Shown piece after piece: positions 8,920-18,191 of a DNA stretch of 64,000 bases. The notes beneath the pieces were generated by a model that did not search any database, was not told the DNA's origin, and saw only the letters and a program-made list of their open reading frames with translations. The translations under genes were made by a program, and so were the position numbers. The stretch is from SIG299 sp045531955. GTDB taxonomy: Bacteria; Bacillota; Clostridia; Lachnospirales; Lachnospiraceae. The DNA lies in contig JAZSFC010000011.1 in NCBI GenBank assembly GCA_045531955.1, positions 1 to 64,000 on the forward strand, given 5' to 3'. How positions within the stretch are numbered: position 1 is the first letter of the stretch; every line of letters begins with the position of its first letter.

Positions 8920-9438
8920 ATGGGGAATCAGGACAGTGGTAAAAAGCCAATTAATGCAAAAACTATTATGCAGGAGAAGAATGAACAGGAAAAGGCAAAA
9001 AAATATAATAAATATGTGGAAAATAAAACGCCAAAGCCGGATTTGTTGAAGGATATGTTTAATGCATTTTGGGTGGGCGGAGTAATCTGTACCATCGGAC
9101 AGGCGTTTACAAATTTCTATTCTTCTAGAGGCCTGCCAGAAGAGGATGCAGCAGCATATACTACCATTTCTCTGATTTTGCTGGCAGTATTATTGACGGC
9201 TTTCAATGTGTTTTCAAAGATTACAAAAATCGGTGGTGCAGGAAGTTTGGTTCCGATTACCGGGTTTGCAAACTCTGTGGCAGCACCCGCCATTGAATTT
9301 GGCGTGGAAGGCGAGGTCTATGGTAAGGGCTGCAAAATTTTTACCATTGCGGGACCGGTTATTTTATTTGGTGTATTTTCCAGTTGGGTGCTGGGGCTTA
9401 TATATTGGCTTGGAATAATTACAGGAGTGGTTGTATAA
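8920..9438 (+). CDS. spoVAC: Stage V sporulation protein AC
   Basis: 172-residue member of the SpoVAC/SpoVAEb family. A charged N-terminal 35 residues is followed by hydrophobic segments and the family block FWVGGVICTIGQAFTNF (about 47-63). Further family blocks are FSKITKIGGAGSLVPITGF and FGVEGEVYGKGCKIF. SpoVAC is the core pore-forming, mechanosensitive subunit of the dipicolinate channel. The start follows AGGAGG. A terminator overlaps the 3' end, so the operon ends here without the usual spoVAD and spoVAE. Confidence 0.9.
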   Translation: MGNQDSGKKPINAKTIMQEKNEQEKAKKYNKYVENKTPKPDLLKDMFNAFWVGGVICTIGQAFTNFYSSRGLPEEDAAAYTTISLILLAVLLTAFNVFSKITKIGGAGSLVPITGFANSVAAPAIEFGVEGEVYGKGCKIFTIAGPVILFGVFSSWVLGLIYWLGIITGVVV

Positions 9439-9456
9439 CTGCTCCTGTTTTATTAT
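9414..9456 (+). terminator. Terminator at the end of the spoVA genes
   Basis: ACAGGAG (9421-9427) pairs with CTCCTGT (9442-9448). The pairing extends through flanking A/T-rich sequence and is followed by TTTATTATT. The hairpin includes the spoVAC stop codon, so transcription is expected to end right after spoVAC. Confidence 0.7.
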
Positions 9457-9494
9457 TAATTGCTTAATTTGCGGTAAAGATTTGGTAAAGACAA

Positions 9495-9523
9495 TTGCTT
9501 TTGAATTTTTATTCATGTATACT
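9495..9523 (+). promoter_or_regulatory. Promoter of the DUF1538 / P-II unit
   Basis: TTGCTT (9495-9500), 17 bp, then TATACT (9518-9523). It lies after the spoVAC terminator and 43 bp before the GTG start of the DUF1538 gene. Confidence 0.5.
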
Positions 9524-9566
9524 GAAATAGCATGATAATAAATTACTGTAGAAAGGGAAGTTGCGT

Positions 9567-11090
9567 GTGAGATTAAACAAATTATTGTTGGAAAAAGTGT
9601 ATGAATCCATTGCTGCCGTGTTACCGATTACGGCGATAGTACTTGCTTTAAGCATCAGTATTGCTCCCTTAACGCCGGGAACCTGGACGTGATTCTTTTT
9701 TGGCGCGTTATTGCTTATTTTTGGTATGGGCTTATTTACACTTGGTGTTGACATGTCAATGATTCCAATGGGCGAAGGTATCGGTGTAATGATGAGTAAG
9801 GCCAAAAAATATGCCATTCCGCTGATTATCTGTTTTGTACTTGGTGTAGTTATTACTATTGCGGAGCCTGATTTAACGGTACTTGCCAACCAGGTGCCAT
9901 CCATTCCGAATATGGTGCTTATTTTGACCGTTGCAGTGGGGGTTGGTCTGTTTCTTATGCTGGCACAAGTACGTATCAGGAAGCAGATTCCGCTGTCCTA
10001 TTTACTGGTGTTTTTTTATGTGATTGTTTTCATCCTGGCATTTATTATTCCAAAGAATTTCGTTCCGGTGTCCTTCGATTCCGGCGGTGTTACCACCGGA
10101 CCTATCACTGTTCCGTTTATTATGGCTCTCGGTATTGGTATGGCTTCTGTCAGAAGTGATAAAAATTCCAGTACGGACAGCTTCGGTTTAACTGCCCTTT
10201 GCAGTGTGGGACCGATTCTGGCAGTTATGATTCTTGGTATTTGTTATAAGCCGGAAGATGCTTCTTATACGCCGGTATCCCTGGTGGAACTGGACACCAC
10301 TAAGGAAGTGGCACGGGAGTTTTTGCGGGCATTTCCTCATTATGCGGAAGAGGTAGCAATTGCAATTATTCCGATTGTGATTATGTTTGTGATTTTCCAG
10401 GCAATTTCTAAACGGTTCCACAAGCATCAGATTCTTCGAATTGTATTAGGTCTTATTTATACATATATTGGTTTAGTTATGTTTTTAACCGGTGTTAACG
10501 TAGGATTTATGCCGGCAGGTCAATTTATCGGTCAGTCTTTGGCCGGTGGTGCTATGCCGTTTTTATTGATTCCGATTGGTGCCCTTATTGGTTATTACAT
10601 TGTAAAGGCCGAACCGGCGGTTCGTGTGCTTACCAAGCAGGTAGAAGAAATTACGAACGGCTCCATATCCCAGAAGTCCTTAGGAACGGCGCTTTCCATT
10701 GGTATTGCAGTGTCGGTTGGGTTGGCAATGCTTCGTATTTTAACCGGTCTTAATATTATGTATTTCTTAGTGCCGGGCTATGCAGTTTCTTTAATTATGA
10801 CATTTTTCGTACCACAGATTTTTACCGGTATTGCCTTCGACTCCGGTGGTGTTGCCAGTGGTCCGATGACAACTACCTTTTTGCTTCCGCTTGCCATGGG
10901 TGCCTGTGAGGCAGCAGGGGGTAATATTTTAACTGATGCGTTTGGTATTGTGGCCATGGTTGCCATGACCCCGTTACTTACCATTCAGTTGTTAGGTCTT
11001 TACAGTAAAATTAAGAAGAAGCTGGCAAAGCACCAGCAGATTTCTTTGGAGTATCTGGAAGATTGTATTGTATTCTTCGATGAAAACTAG
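9567..11090 (+). pseudogene. DUF1538 membrane protein gene interrupted by an in-frame TGA
   Basis: The reading frame starts at GTG 9567 behind GAAAGGGAAG. It encodes a typical DUF1538 N-terminus (LNKLLLEKVYESIAAVLPI) and runs for 41 codons to a TGA at 9690-9692. The same frame then continues without a break to 11090 (FFFGALLLIFGMGLFTLGVDMSM and onward). The total of 507 codons is the usual length for this two-domain, about 12-helix membrane protein. Both halves carry the SFDSGGV / AFDSGGV signature, near residues 170 and 425. The break falls inside the first membrane helix. One base change (for example TTA to TGA) explains it. The substrate of DUF1538 transporters is unknown, and the pairing with a P-II-like protein is a known arrangement. 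A shortened product from TTG 9711 or ATG 9726 is possible but would lack the first helix. Confidence 0.8.
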
Positions 11091-11104
11091 AAAGGAGGAG
11101 GCTT

Positions 11105-11776
11105 ATGGCTAAAACAGGAGCAATGAAGCTGATGGTCAGCTTTGTAGAGCGTGGTCAGGGTAATGACCTGGCAAAATTTTATGCAGAGCATAACGTAAAC
11201 TTTAATTACCGCTGTGTAGGCGTTGGTACTGCCTCTTCCGACTTATTGGATGTCCTTGGTATCGGTTCTGCGGAAAAAGACGTAATCTTCAGTCTGGCTT
11301 CCAAAGTAAATGCGGAGCGTCTGATGACAAGACTGACAGACAGCCTTCGGAGTATCAGAGAAAAAGGTATTGTGTTTACGATGCCGTTAACCGGTTTAAA
11401 TAACGTGGTAGCAACCGTATTGGAACGTCAGGGTGATGTAGAGAATAAAGGAGGAAATGACATGGATGCTAATGTAGCAAACAGTCTGGTTCTTGTCATG
11501 GTGAATCAGGGTAATACCGATGAGGTTATGAATACAGCAAGAGCGGCCGGTGCCAGAGGCGGCACAATTATCCGTTCCCGATTTATGGGTGTAGAAGAAT
11601 TAGATGGTCTGTATGAGAGCATGCAGGAGGGAGAAAAAGAAATTATCGCCATGGTGGTGCCAACTGCACAGAGAAATACCATTATGGAAACTATTAATAA
11701 AAAGCATGGATTAAAAACCGAAGCGGGTGCAGTGCTCCTGTCATTAGGTATTGACCAGATAGCGAAACTTGGATAA
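11105..11776 (+). CDS. P-II-like regulator with two tandem domains
   Basis: 223 residues made of two ferredoxin-like P-II-type halves. The first is about 1-110 (MKLMVSFVERGQGNDLAKFY onward). The second, about 122-223, has GARGGTIIRSRF and EKEIIAMVVPTAQ, the C-terminal part of a P-II fold. Classical GlnB proteins have about 112 residues in one domain, so this is a double version. It starts 14 bp after the DUF1538 gene with GAAAGGAGG and ends at a strong terminator. By analogy to GlnK-AmtB it may bind and gate the membrane protein. That is an inference from position. Confidence 0.85.
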   Translation: MAKTGAMKLMVSFVERGQGNDLAKFYAEHNVNFNYRCVGVGTASSDLLDVLGIGSAEKDVIFSLASKVNAERLMTRLTDSLRSIREKGIVFTMPLTGLNNVVATVLERQGDVENKGGNDMDANVANSLVLVMVNQGNTDEVMNTARAAGARGGTIIRSRFMGVEELDGLYESMQEGEKEIIAMVVPTAQRNTIMETINKKHGLKTEAGAVLLSLGIDQIAKLG

Positions 11777-11779
11777 AAT

Positions 11780-11816
11780 GAAAGGGAACATTTATGTTTT
11801 GTAAATGTTCCCTTTT
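11780..11816 (+). terminator. Terminator after the P-II gene
   Basis: AAAGGGAACATTTA and its reverse complement enclose a 6-base loop, and the 3' arm ends in TTTT. Strong intrinsic hairpin 4 bases after the stop. Confidence 0.88.
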
Positions 11817-11858
11817 ACTGTGTGTAACAGGCAGAAAAGAGAGAAGCGGAGAAAAGGT

Positions 11859-13922
11859 ATGGAGTACAAATTTAAAAATTATGAGAAAAAAGAGTTATTG
11901 AGAAACCACATTAAGGTAGGAGGAGCCGATGACAAAGGCAACCGCATTGATGTGACAAATTTATATTTTGAAAAAAACGGAAAACCGTGGATTGGTATTA
12001 TGGGTGAGTTCCATTTTGCACGATGCAAAAAAGAAAACTGGTATGATGTTTTATGTAAAATGAAGGCCGGTGGAGTCACAGTAGTGGCAACCTATCTGTT
12101 TTGGATTTATCATGAAGAAATGGAGGGACAGTTTGATTTTACCGGCGATTTGGATATCCGTGCATTTATTTTAGAGTGTCGGAAGGTGGGCTTGGAAGTA
12201 GTCATCCGCATTGGCCCTTGGGCCCACGGAGAGTGCAGAAACGGCGGGTTCCCGGATTGGCTTATAGAAAAACCTTATGCTCTTCGTGACAATAACCCGG
12301 ATTACATGGCAAAGGCAAGAATTTTTTATGAAAAGATTTTTGAGCAGGTAAAAGGGCTGTTTTATAAGGATGGCGGCAATATCATCGGTATTCAGTTTGA
12401 AAACGAACTGGTGGATAATGCAGAACATCTGCTGGCATTAAAGAACATGGCACTGGAAATCGGATATGAAGCACCGCTTTATACAGTTACCGGTTGGAAC
12501 AGTCAGTATGGTGCCAAAATTCCGGTGGATGAGGTGGTACCGGTATTTGCGGCTTATCCGGAGGCTCCGTGGACTGATACCACAGAAAAATTACCATTAT
12601 CTCCGCATTATGCGTTTAATCAAATGAGAAATGACTCTGCCGTTGGTGTGGATTTAATTAAGGCTTCCGATGAGGATGGCTGGCGGCTTCCATACGAGCG
12701 TTACCCATTTGCAACTTGTGAACTGGGTGGCGGTATGCAGGTGACCCATCACCGCAGACCATTAATCAAAGGGATGGATATTTATGCCATGTCCCTTTGC
12801 AAGCTTGGTTCCGGAAATAATTTAATCGGTTATTATATGTATGTAGGCGGAACCAATAAAATCGGTAAACTGTCTACGTTCCAGGAAAGCAAAGATAGTG
12901 GTTATCCTAACGATTACAGTATTCTGTCTTATGATTTTCAGACAATGATTTCTGAGTTTGGCGAGCTCCGGGAGCAGTATCGCTTAACTAATTTGTTACA
13001 CTTGTTTGCGCAGGATTTTGGTGAGATTCTGGCACCAATGACCACGGTAGACAGCGAAACTACGGTTTCTGTGGAGGATATGGATTCTTTGCGATACAGC
13101 ATGCGTACCGATGGTAAAGGCGGTTTTGTCTTTGTGAATCATTATCAGCGTTTGGCAAAGTTAAATGATGTAAAAGATGTGGTGATTGATACCGGAAGCG
13201 TGAAGTTTCCTGCGTTTGACGTGAAGGGGGACGTGGCTTTTGTATTACCATATAATATTATGCTTGGCAACGAAAAACTGGAATATGCAACTGCACAGCC
13301 GATTTGTAACTGCGGTAACACCTATTTCTTTGCGGAAATTCCGGGCATTAAGGCAGAATACAAATTTGCAGGACGGGAAGTATTAACCGAAAAGGGCAGG
13401 GGTAATACGGTACTTACTATTGGAGATATTCAGGTTGTTACCATTAAGTGGGAACTGGCAAAATATCTCCGTAAGCTGGAAGGCAAAATATACCTTGGCG
13501 CAGAATGTGACCTCATTTATAAAGATGGCGCAGTGGTTTCTGCTACACCTGGTGAGTATCTTTATTTTGTATGGAACGGTAGTGAATTTGAAAAGAAAAC
13601 CGGCGGAGCATCTTATAACCAGGCAGAAATCAGGATTGTTCCGATGAACGAAGCACCGTTTGAACCAAAATATATGGAGCAGTTGCAGTTTAATGGTCCA
13701 AGAAAGGTAGAGTACAGTAAGGTTTCCGTAACCACAGACGAGGGCTTCGTGGAAATTCCGAACGTGGGCGATGTGCTGCAGCTTTATACTGCAGAGAATG
13801 AATTGCTGGCGGACAATTTTTATTATGGTAAACCATGGAGACTACCGGCCAGTCTGTTTTATGACAGGGAATGTATTTTGGCGGTATCGGAACTGAAGGA
13901 TGATTTTTATAAAGAAATATAG
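11859..13922 (+). CDS. GH35-family beta-galactosidase-like glycoside hydrolase
   Basis: 687 residues. The N-terminal half is a GH35 (beta/alpha)8 barrel. It includes WIGIMGEFHFARCKKENW near residue 45, the YLFWIYHEE strand, IRIGPWAHGECRNGGFPDWL near residue 120, and the acid/base site QFENEL with Glu183 as the likely donor. CELGGG with Glu288 is the likely nucleophile. The C-terminal half is beta-rich. There is no signal peptide, so it acts in the cytoplasm on imported oligosaccharides. The start at 11859 follows GGAGAAAAGG. An upstream in-frame extension to 11805 would overlap the preceding terminator. The exact substrate (beta-galactoside or other) cannot be told from sequence. Confidence 0.85.
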   Translation: MEYKFKNYEKKELLRNHIKVGGADDKGNRIDVTNLYFEKNGKPWIGIMGEFHFARCKKENWYDVLCKMKAGGVTVVATYLFWIYHEEMEGQFDFTGDLDIRAFILECRKVGLEVVIRIGPWAHGECRNGGFPDWLIEKPYALRDNNPDYMAKARIFYEKIFEQVKGLFYKDGGNIIGIQFENELVDNAEHLLALKNMALEIGYEAPLYTVTGWNSQYGAKIPVDEVVPVFAAYPEAPWTDTTEKLPLSPHYAFNQMRNDSAVGVDLIKASDEDGWRLPYERYPFATCELGGGMQVTHHRRPLIKGMDIYAMSLCKLGSGNNLIGYYMYVGGTNKIGKLSTFQESKDSGYPNDYSILSYDFQTMISEFGELREQYRLTNLLHLFAQDFGEILAPMTTVDSETTVSVEDMDSLRYSMRTDGKGGFVFVNHYQRLAKLNDVKDVVIDTGSVKFPAFDVKGDVAFVLPYNIMLGNEKLEYATAQPICNCGNTYFFAEIPGIKAEYKFAGREVLTEKGRGNTVLTIGDIQVVTIKWELAKYLRKLEGKIYLGAECDLIYKDGAVVSATPGEYLYFVWNGSEFEKKTGGASYNQAEIRIVPMNEAPFEPKYMEQLQFNGPRKVEYSKVSVTTDEGFVEIPNVGDVLQLYTAENELLADNFYYGKPWRLPASLFYDRECILAVSELKDDFYKEI

Positions 13923-13968
13923 ACCTTGCTATTGAATAAAAAGAGTAAGTAAAGCAATTTTATTCATA

Positions 13969-14058
13969 CAAAAAAGAATTCCAGTTATTTCAAAGCAACG
14001 ACCTCGGCGGTGTTTGCACCGGCCGGAGAGTGCGTGAAATAACTGGAATTCTTTTTTA
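13969..14058. terminator. Bidirectional terminator with a 22-bp perfect stem
   Basis: The arms at about 13970-13992 and 14035-14057 are perfect inverted repeats of at least 22 bp, with an A-run on one side and a T-run on the other. The roughly 41-base loop holds a second small hairpin (GGTG-TTTG-CACC within CGGC...GGCCG). The element sits between convergent genes and can stop transcription from both. Confidence 0.85.
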
Positions 14059-14073
14059 TAATTGAAAAAATGT

Positions 14074-15534
14074 TTACTTACTTTTCGGTTCGTTCGTGAC
14101 ATCGCATTTCAGCTTTTTAAAAATCTTTTTATCCTGAGAGGATAAAATTACGCTGGAATGTACCTGACTGCCGGAGAGCTTGGATAATTGTTGCAATACC
14201 TGGTAGGCTTCTTTATTTACCGCTGCATTGGATGACAGGGCAATCAGCATTTCGTCTGTATGGAGACGCGGGTTTTTACTGCCAAGATACTGCGTTTTTA
14301 AAGTCTGGATAGGAGATAAGGACTCCGGAGACAGGACCTTTTGCGCATGAGGAATTCCGGCCAGATGCTTTAAGGAATTCATTAAGGCAGCGGCACTGGC
14401 CCCAAGTAAGTCGCCGGTTTTGCCGGTAATGATGGTACCGTCAGGAAGCTCGATGGCAACAGCCGGAGCATTGGTACGTGCTGCACGTTCTAAGGCTGGT
14501 CCTACCGGCTTGCGGTCTGCCGGGGATAAATTTTCGTTACTCATAATCAGGTTGATTTTATTAAGCTCTTCCTGACTTCTTGTGCCCTCTGCCACACCGG
14601 ACAGTGCCTGATAATAACGGCGGATAATTTCCTGATGGGAAGCAGCACGACAGGCGTCATCATCAAAGATACAGTTGCCTACCTGATTTACACCCATATC
14701 GGTTGGAGAAGCATATGGGCTTGTACCGTATATCTTCATGAACATGGCATTTAATACCGGGAAGATTTCTACGTCACGGTTATAGTTTACGGTGGTTTCA
14801 CCGTAAGCCTTTAAATGGTATGGGTCAATCATGTTGACATCATTTAAATCGGCAGTGGCTGCTTCATATGCCAGGTTAACCGGATGGTCTAACGGAAGAT
14901 TCCAAACCGGGAAAGTTTCATATTTGGCATAGCCGGCGCGGACTCCGCGTTTATGTTCGTGATAAAGCTGGGAAAGGCAGGTACACATTTTTCCGCTGCC
15001 CGGTCCCGGAGCAGTAACTACAACTAACGGACGGGTAGTTTCAATATAATCATTTTTACCGAAACCTTCGTCACTAACGATAAAAGGAACGTTTGTCGGA
15101 TAGCCCGGAATCATATAGTGGTGATATACCGGAATGCCCATTTTTGCCAGACGGGTTTGAAATTTGGTGGCACTGGTCTGCCCACGAAACATGGAAAGCA
15201 CAACGCTGCCGACATATAATCCTCTGGAGCGGAACTCGTTAATCAGGCGGATTACATCTTCATCGTAAGTGATTCCAAGATCAGCACGTATTTTGTTGCG
15301 TTCAATATCGTCGGCACTTACCACGATAACAATTTCTGCCTGGTCTGCTACGGTCATTAACATTTGCAGCTTACTGTCTGCGGCAAATCCCGGCAATACT
15401 CTGGAGGCATGGTAATCATCAAATAATTTTCCGCCGAATTCCAGATATAGCTTGTTATCGAATTTTCCGATACGTTCCATAATGTGTTCCGACTGCGTTT
15501 TTAGGTATTTTTCATTATCAAATCCGATTTGCAT
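14074..15534 (-). CDS. DUF1846 family protein
   Basis: 486 residues, matching the DUF1846 family, which is common in Firmicutes. Early blocks are IGFDNEKYLKTQSEHI and LYLEFGGKLFDDYHASRVLPGF. A Walker-A-like loop, APGPGSGKM, lies near residue 185. The C-terminal part carries NEDLSPADRKPVGPALERAA-type sequence (here with ENLSPAD). The P-loop-like motif suggests nucleotide binding, but the biological role of the family is not established. The start at ATG 15534 follows GAGGGA; a longer frame upstream has no ribosome site. It converges on the GH35 gene and shares its terminator. Confidence 0.9.
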   Translation of the reverse strand: MQIGFDNEKYLKTQSEHIMERIGKFDNKLYLEFGGKLFDDYHASRVLPGFAADSKLQMLMTVADQAEIVIVVSADDIERNKIRADLGITYDEDVIRLINEFRSRGLYVGSVVLSMFRGQTSATKFQTRLAKMGIPVYHHYMIPGYPTNVPFIVSDEGFGKNDYIETTRPLVVVTAPGPGSGKMCTCLSQLYHEHKRGVRAGYAKYETFPVWNLPLDHPVNLAYEAATADLNDVNMIDPYHLKAYGETTVNYNRDVEIFPVLNAMFMKIYGTSPYASPTDMGVNQVGNCIFDDDACRAASHQEIIRRYYQALSGVAEGTRSQEELNKINLIMSNENLSPADRKPVGPALERAARTNAPAVAIELPDGTIITGKTGDLLGASAAALMNSLKHLAGIPHAQKVLSPESLSPIQTLKTQYLGSKNPRLHTDEMLIALSSNAAVNKEAYQVLQQLSKLSGSQVHSSVILSSQDKKIFKKLKCDVTNEPKSK

Positions 15535-15684
15535 AAGTCCCTCATTCCCCGCATGTTGCGGCATGTTGTGGTGAAATACATTTAAAAAACAACTTTTAGT
15601 ATACCACAAAGAGTTTGGTTTCTCAATAAATAATTATACTCATTTAAAAAGATTTTTATGGGATGCGAAAAATGTCGATTGCAG

Positions 15685-15713
15685 TTGAAAATTTGTTCAG
15701 ATAATGCTACAAT
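15685..15713 (+). promoter_or_regulatory. Promoter of the GlsB-type gene
   Basis: TTGAAA (15685-15690), 17 bp, TACAAT (15708-15713), placed 33 bp before the ATG. Confidence 0.65.
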
Positions 15714-15745
15714 AAATGTAATCTAATTTGAAAGGAGATATAAAG

Positions 15746-15973
15746 ATGGGAACACTTCTTGGAATTGTTATCGACATCTTAATCGGTGCTCTTGTTGGTT
15801 GGATTGCCGGCATTCTTATGAAGAGTAAAGGCGGTTTCGTAAGAAACGCTATCATGGGTATCATTGGTGGCTTTGTAGCAGGTCTTCTGCTTCCTGGCTG
15901 GCTTGGCTATGTTGGTGCTGTTATCGGTGCATGCCTTGTTATCTGGGTATACGAAAAGTTCATCAAAAAGTAA
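15746..15973 (+). CDS. GlsB/YeaQ/YmgE family stress-response membrane protein
   Basis: 75 residues with three short hydrophobic, glycine-rich helices. It has the family pattern VGWIAGILMKSKGGFVRNAIMG, followed by GGFVAGLL and a final GACLVIW helix. Family members are small inner-membrane proteins induced under stress; their mechanism is unknown. AAAGGAGATATAAAG sets the start at 15746. It is monocistronic, with its own promoter and terminator. Confidence 0.92.
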   Translation: MGTLLGIVIDILIGALVGWIAGILMKSKGGFVRNAIMGIIGGFVAGLLLPGWLGYVGAVIGACLVIWVYEKFIKK

Positions 15974-15994
15974 GAATAACTTACATACGAACAA

Positions 15995-16037
15995 AAGAAG
16001 GAGACCGTACGGATTTTACCACATGGTCTCCCTTTTT
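15995..16037 (+). terminator. Terminator after the GlsB-type gene
   Basis: GGAGACC pairs with GGTCTCC across an 18-base loop, with an A-rich 5' flank and CTTTTT after it. Confidence 0.75.
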
Positions 16038-16057
16038 ACTATTGGAGGAAATTTCAA

Positions 16058-17332
16058 ATGAAATTGAATTATAAACGTACCTTTTTTATCGGATTTGCTT
16101 TTCTTGCCATCAGTTCCTTTTGGCAGATGTATGATAATATTATTCCGCTGATTTTACAGAACACCTTTCATTTAAGTGAGTCTGTCATTGGTGTTATCAT
16201 GGCGGCGGATAATGTTCTGGCGGTATTTTTACTACCGATTATCGGTACGTTTTCTGATAAAGTGGACACGCCTCTCGGCAAACGTACACCATTTATTATC
16301 GGTGGTACCGCTGCGGCAGTTTTAATGATGATGATGCTTCCTACGGCAGATAAAATGGGTAATGTGATTTTATTTATTGTGGCGCTTGGGGCAACACTTC
16401 TTGCCATGGCAATGTACCGTTCTCCTGCAGTAGCTTTAATGCCTGACTTAACACCGAAGCCTCTCCGCAGTAAGGCGAATGCAATTATTAACCTGATGGG
16501 AGCCATTGGTGGTGTGTATACACTTATTTTAATCAGTACTTTAGTTGGTGAGGGAAAAACCCCAAGCTATCTTCCGGTATTTCTTGGCGTGGCATTCATC
16601 ATGGTGCTTTCTGTTATCATGCTTCTTTTAACTACTAATGAAAAAAAGATTGCTAAGCAGGTGGCTTTGGAATATCCGGAGCAGACGGAAGAAGTAAAAA
16701 CAACATCGGACGGCAAGCTGGATCCTAAGGTGAAAAAGAGCCTGATTTTAATTTTATTGTCTGTATTATTCTGGTTTGCTGCATATAATGCAGTAACTAC
16801 AGCGTTTTCCCGCTATGCGGTCACCGTGTGGGGAATGGAAAACGGTGGTTATGCCAACTGCCTTATGACGGCAACGGTGGCAGCAATTATCAGCTATATC
16901 CCAATCGGTATGATTGCTTCTAAAATCGGCAGAAAAAAGACCATACTGATCGGTATTGCTTTAATGGGTGCCTGTTTTCTCATGGCAGCCTTTATGCCGG
17001 AATATCATCCGATTATTAACGTGGGATTTTGCATGATAGGCTTTGGCTGGGCGGCTATCGGCGTAAATTCTCTGCCAATGGTAGTAGAAATGAGTAAAAG
17101 CGGAGATATTGGTAAATATACGGGATTGTATTACACTTTTTCCATGTCAGCACAGATTGCGACACCGATTTTGTCCGGTATGCTGCTTGACTTTGTGTCC
17201 TATCGCACCTTGTTCCCGTATGCAGTAGTTTTTTCCGTTTTGGCATTCATTACTATGTCTATGGTAAAACATGGTGATAACCGGCCGGAAAAGAAAAAAG
17301 ATGTATTGGAAAATTTTGATGTAGACGACTAA
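16058..17332 (+). CDS. MFS / GPH-type sugar-cation carrier
   Basis: 424 residues with about 12 membrane helices in two halves separated by a charged loop (about 195-228). The loop after helix 2 reads GTFSDKVDTPLGKRTPFIIGG, close to the pattern of glycoside-pentoside-hexuronide / SLC45-type carriers. MASKIGRKK-type sequence (IASKIGRKKTILIG) marks the start of the second half. It probably imports a sugar or oligosaccharide with a cation, but the substrate is unknown. GGAGGAAATTTCAA precedes the ATG. A GDPD gene follows after 22 bp. Confidence 0.85.
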   Translation: MKLNYKRTFFIGFAFLAISSFWQMYDNIIPLILQNTFHLSESVIGVIMAADNVLAVFLLPIIGTFSDKVDTPLGKRTPFIIGGTAAAVLMMMMLPTADKMGNVILFIVALGATLLAMAMYRSPAVALMPDLTPKPLRSKANAIINLMGAIGGVYTLILISTLVGEGKTPSYLPVFLGVAFIMVLSVIMLLLTTNEKKIAKQVALEYPEQTEEVKTTSDGKLDPKVKKSLILILLSVLFWFAAYNAVTTAFSRYAVTVWGMENGGYANCLMTATVAAIISYIPIGMIASKIGRKKTILIGIALMGACFLMAAFMPEYHPIINVGFCMIGFGWAAIGVNSLPMVVEMSKSGDIGKYTGLYYTFSMSAQIATPILSGMLLDFVSYRTLFPYAVVFSVLAFITMSMVKHGDNRPEKKKDVLENFDVDD

Positions 17333-17354
17333 TTTTTATTTGGAGTTTTGACTT

Positions 17355-18164
17355 ATGACAGTTAGTATTTGTATTATTGTAATTCTTGCGGTAGTGTACA
17401 CCTTTTTGATTATGCCGCGGTTTACACCAAGGCCGATGTATGAATTTAAAGGCTGGATGTATGCCCACCGGGGATTCCATGATAATAAATCCGATGCTCC
17501 GGAAAATTCTGCAAAGGCTATGAAACTTGCGGTAGAAAAGGGATATGGCATTGAATTGGACGTACAGCTTACAAAAGACGAGAAAGTAGTAGTCTTCCAT
17601 GATGCAACCTTGAAACGTGTCTGCGGAGTGGATGCACCGGTAAATTCCATGACTTATGAGGAATTGCAGCAATTGCGTCTGTTGGATTCTGATGAAACAA
17701 TACCATTGTTCTCGGAGGTGTTAGAAATCATTGACGGGAAAGTTCCTTTAATTATGGAAGTAAAGATGGTAAATACAAAAACAAGAGTATGTGAGCTGGC
17801 AAATAAAGAATTGGAAAACTATAAAGGACTTTACTGCATGGAGTCATTTCATCCGTTTGCGGTACAGTGGTATAAAAAGAACCGGCCGGATGTGGTCCGA
17901 GGTCAGCTTTCTGCCAACTTTAAAAAAGAGGGTCAGAAGGAAGGCTTTCAGGAGTGGCTGGTGCATATGCTTTTGACAAATGTTTTGGCACGTCCGGACT
18001 TTGTGGCCTATTCCCATAAATCCGCAAATAATATCAGCAGAAGGTTAACCCGTAGGTATGGGGCAACAGCGGTGGCATGGACCATCCGTTCCCAAGCGGA
18101 GTTAGATAAAAACCGTAAGAAATTTGACCTATTTATTTTTGAAGGCTTTGTTCCGAAAAAATAA
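17355..18164 (+). CDS. Glycerophosphodiester phosphodiesterase family protein
   Basis: 269 residues: an N-terminal membrane anchor (VSICIIVILAVVYTFLIM) and then a GDPD TIM barrel. The catalytic pattern is clear: AHRGFHDN with the active-site His-Arg, ENSAKAM, then GIELDVQLTKDEKVVVFHD, which supplies Glu, Asp and the second His. It is predicted to cleave glycerophosphodiesters to glycerol-3-phosphate and an alcohol at the outer face of the membrane. It is likely in one transcript with the MFS carrier upstream and the coiled-coil gene downstream. Confidence 0.92.
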   Translation: MTVSICIIVILAVVYTFLIMPRFTPRPMYEFKGWMYAHRGFHDNKSDAPENSAKAMKLAVEKGYGIELDVQLTKDEKVVVFHDATLKRVCGVDAPVNSMTYEELQQLRLLDSDETIPLFSEVLEIIDGKVPLIMEVKMVNTKTRVCELANKELENYKGLYCMESFHPFAVQWYKKNRPDVVRGQLSANFKKEGQKEGFQEWLVHMLLTNVLARPDFVAYSHKSANNISRRLTRRYGATAVAWTIRSQAELDKNRKKFDLFIFEGFVPKK

Positions 18165-18191
18165 GCAGAGTAACAGAAAGAAGGACTTTAC

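Noticed and set aside
9690..9692. TGA in the DUF1538 gene as selenocysteine
   Set aside because: It falls in a hydrophobic membrane helix where Leu or Val is expected, and I see no convincing SECIS hairpin just downstream.
11805..11858. Longer N-terminus for the GH35 protein
   Set aside because: It overlaps the terminator hairpin of the P-II gene; a good ribosome site supports 11859.
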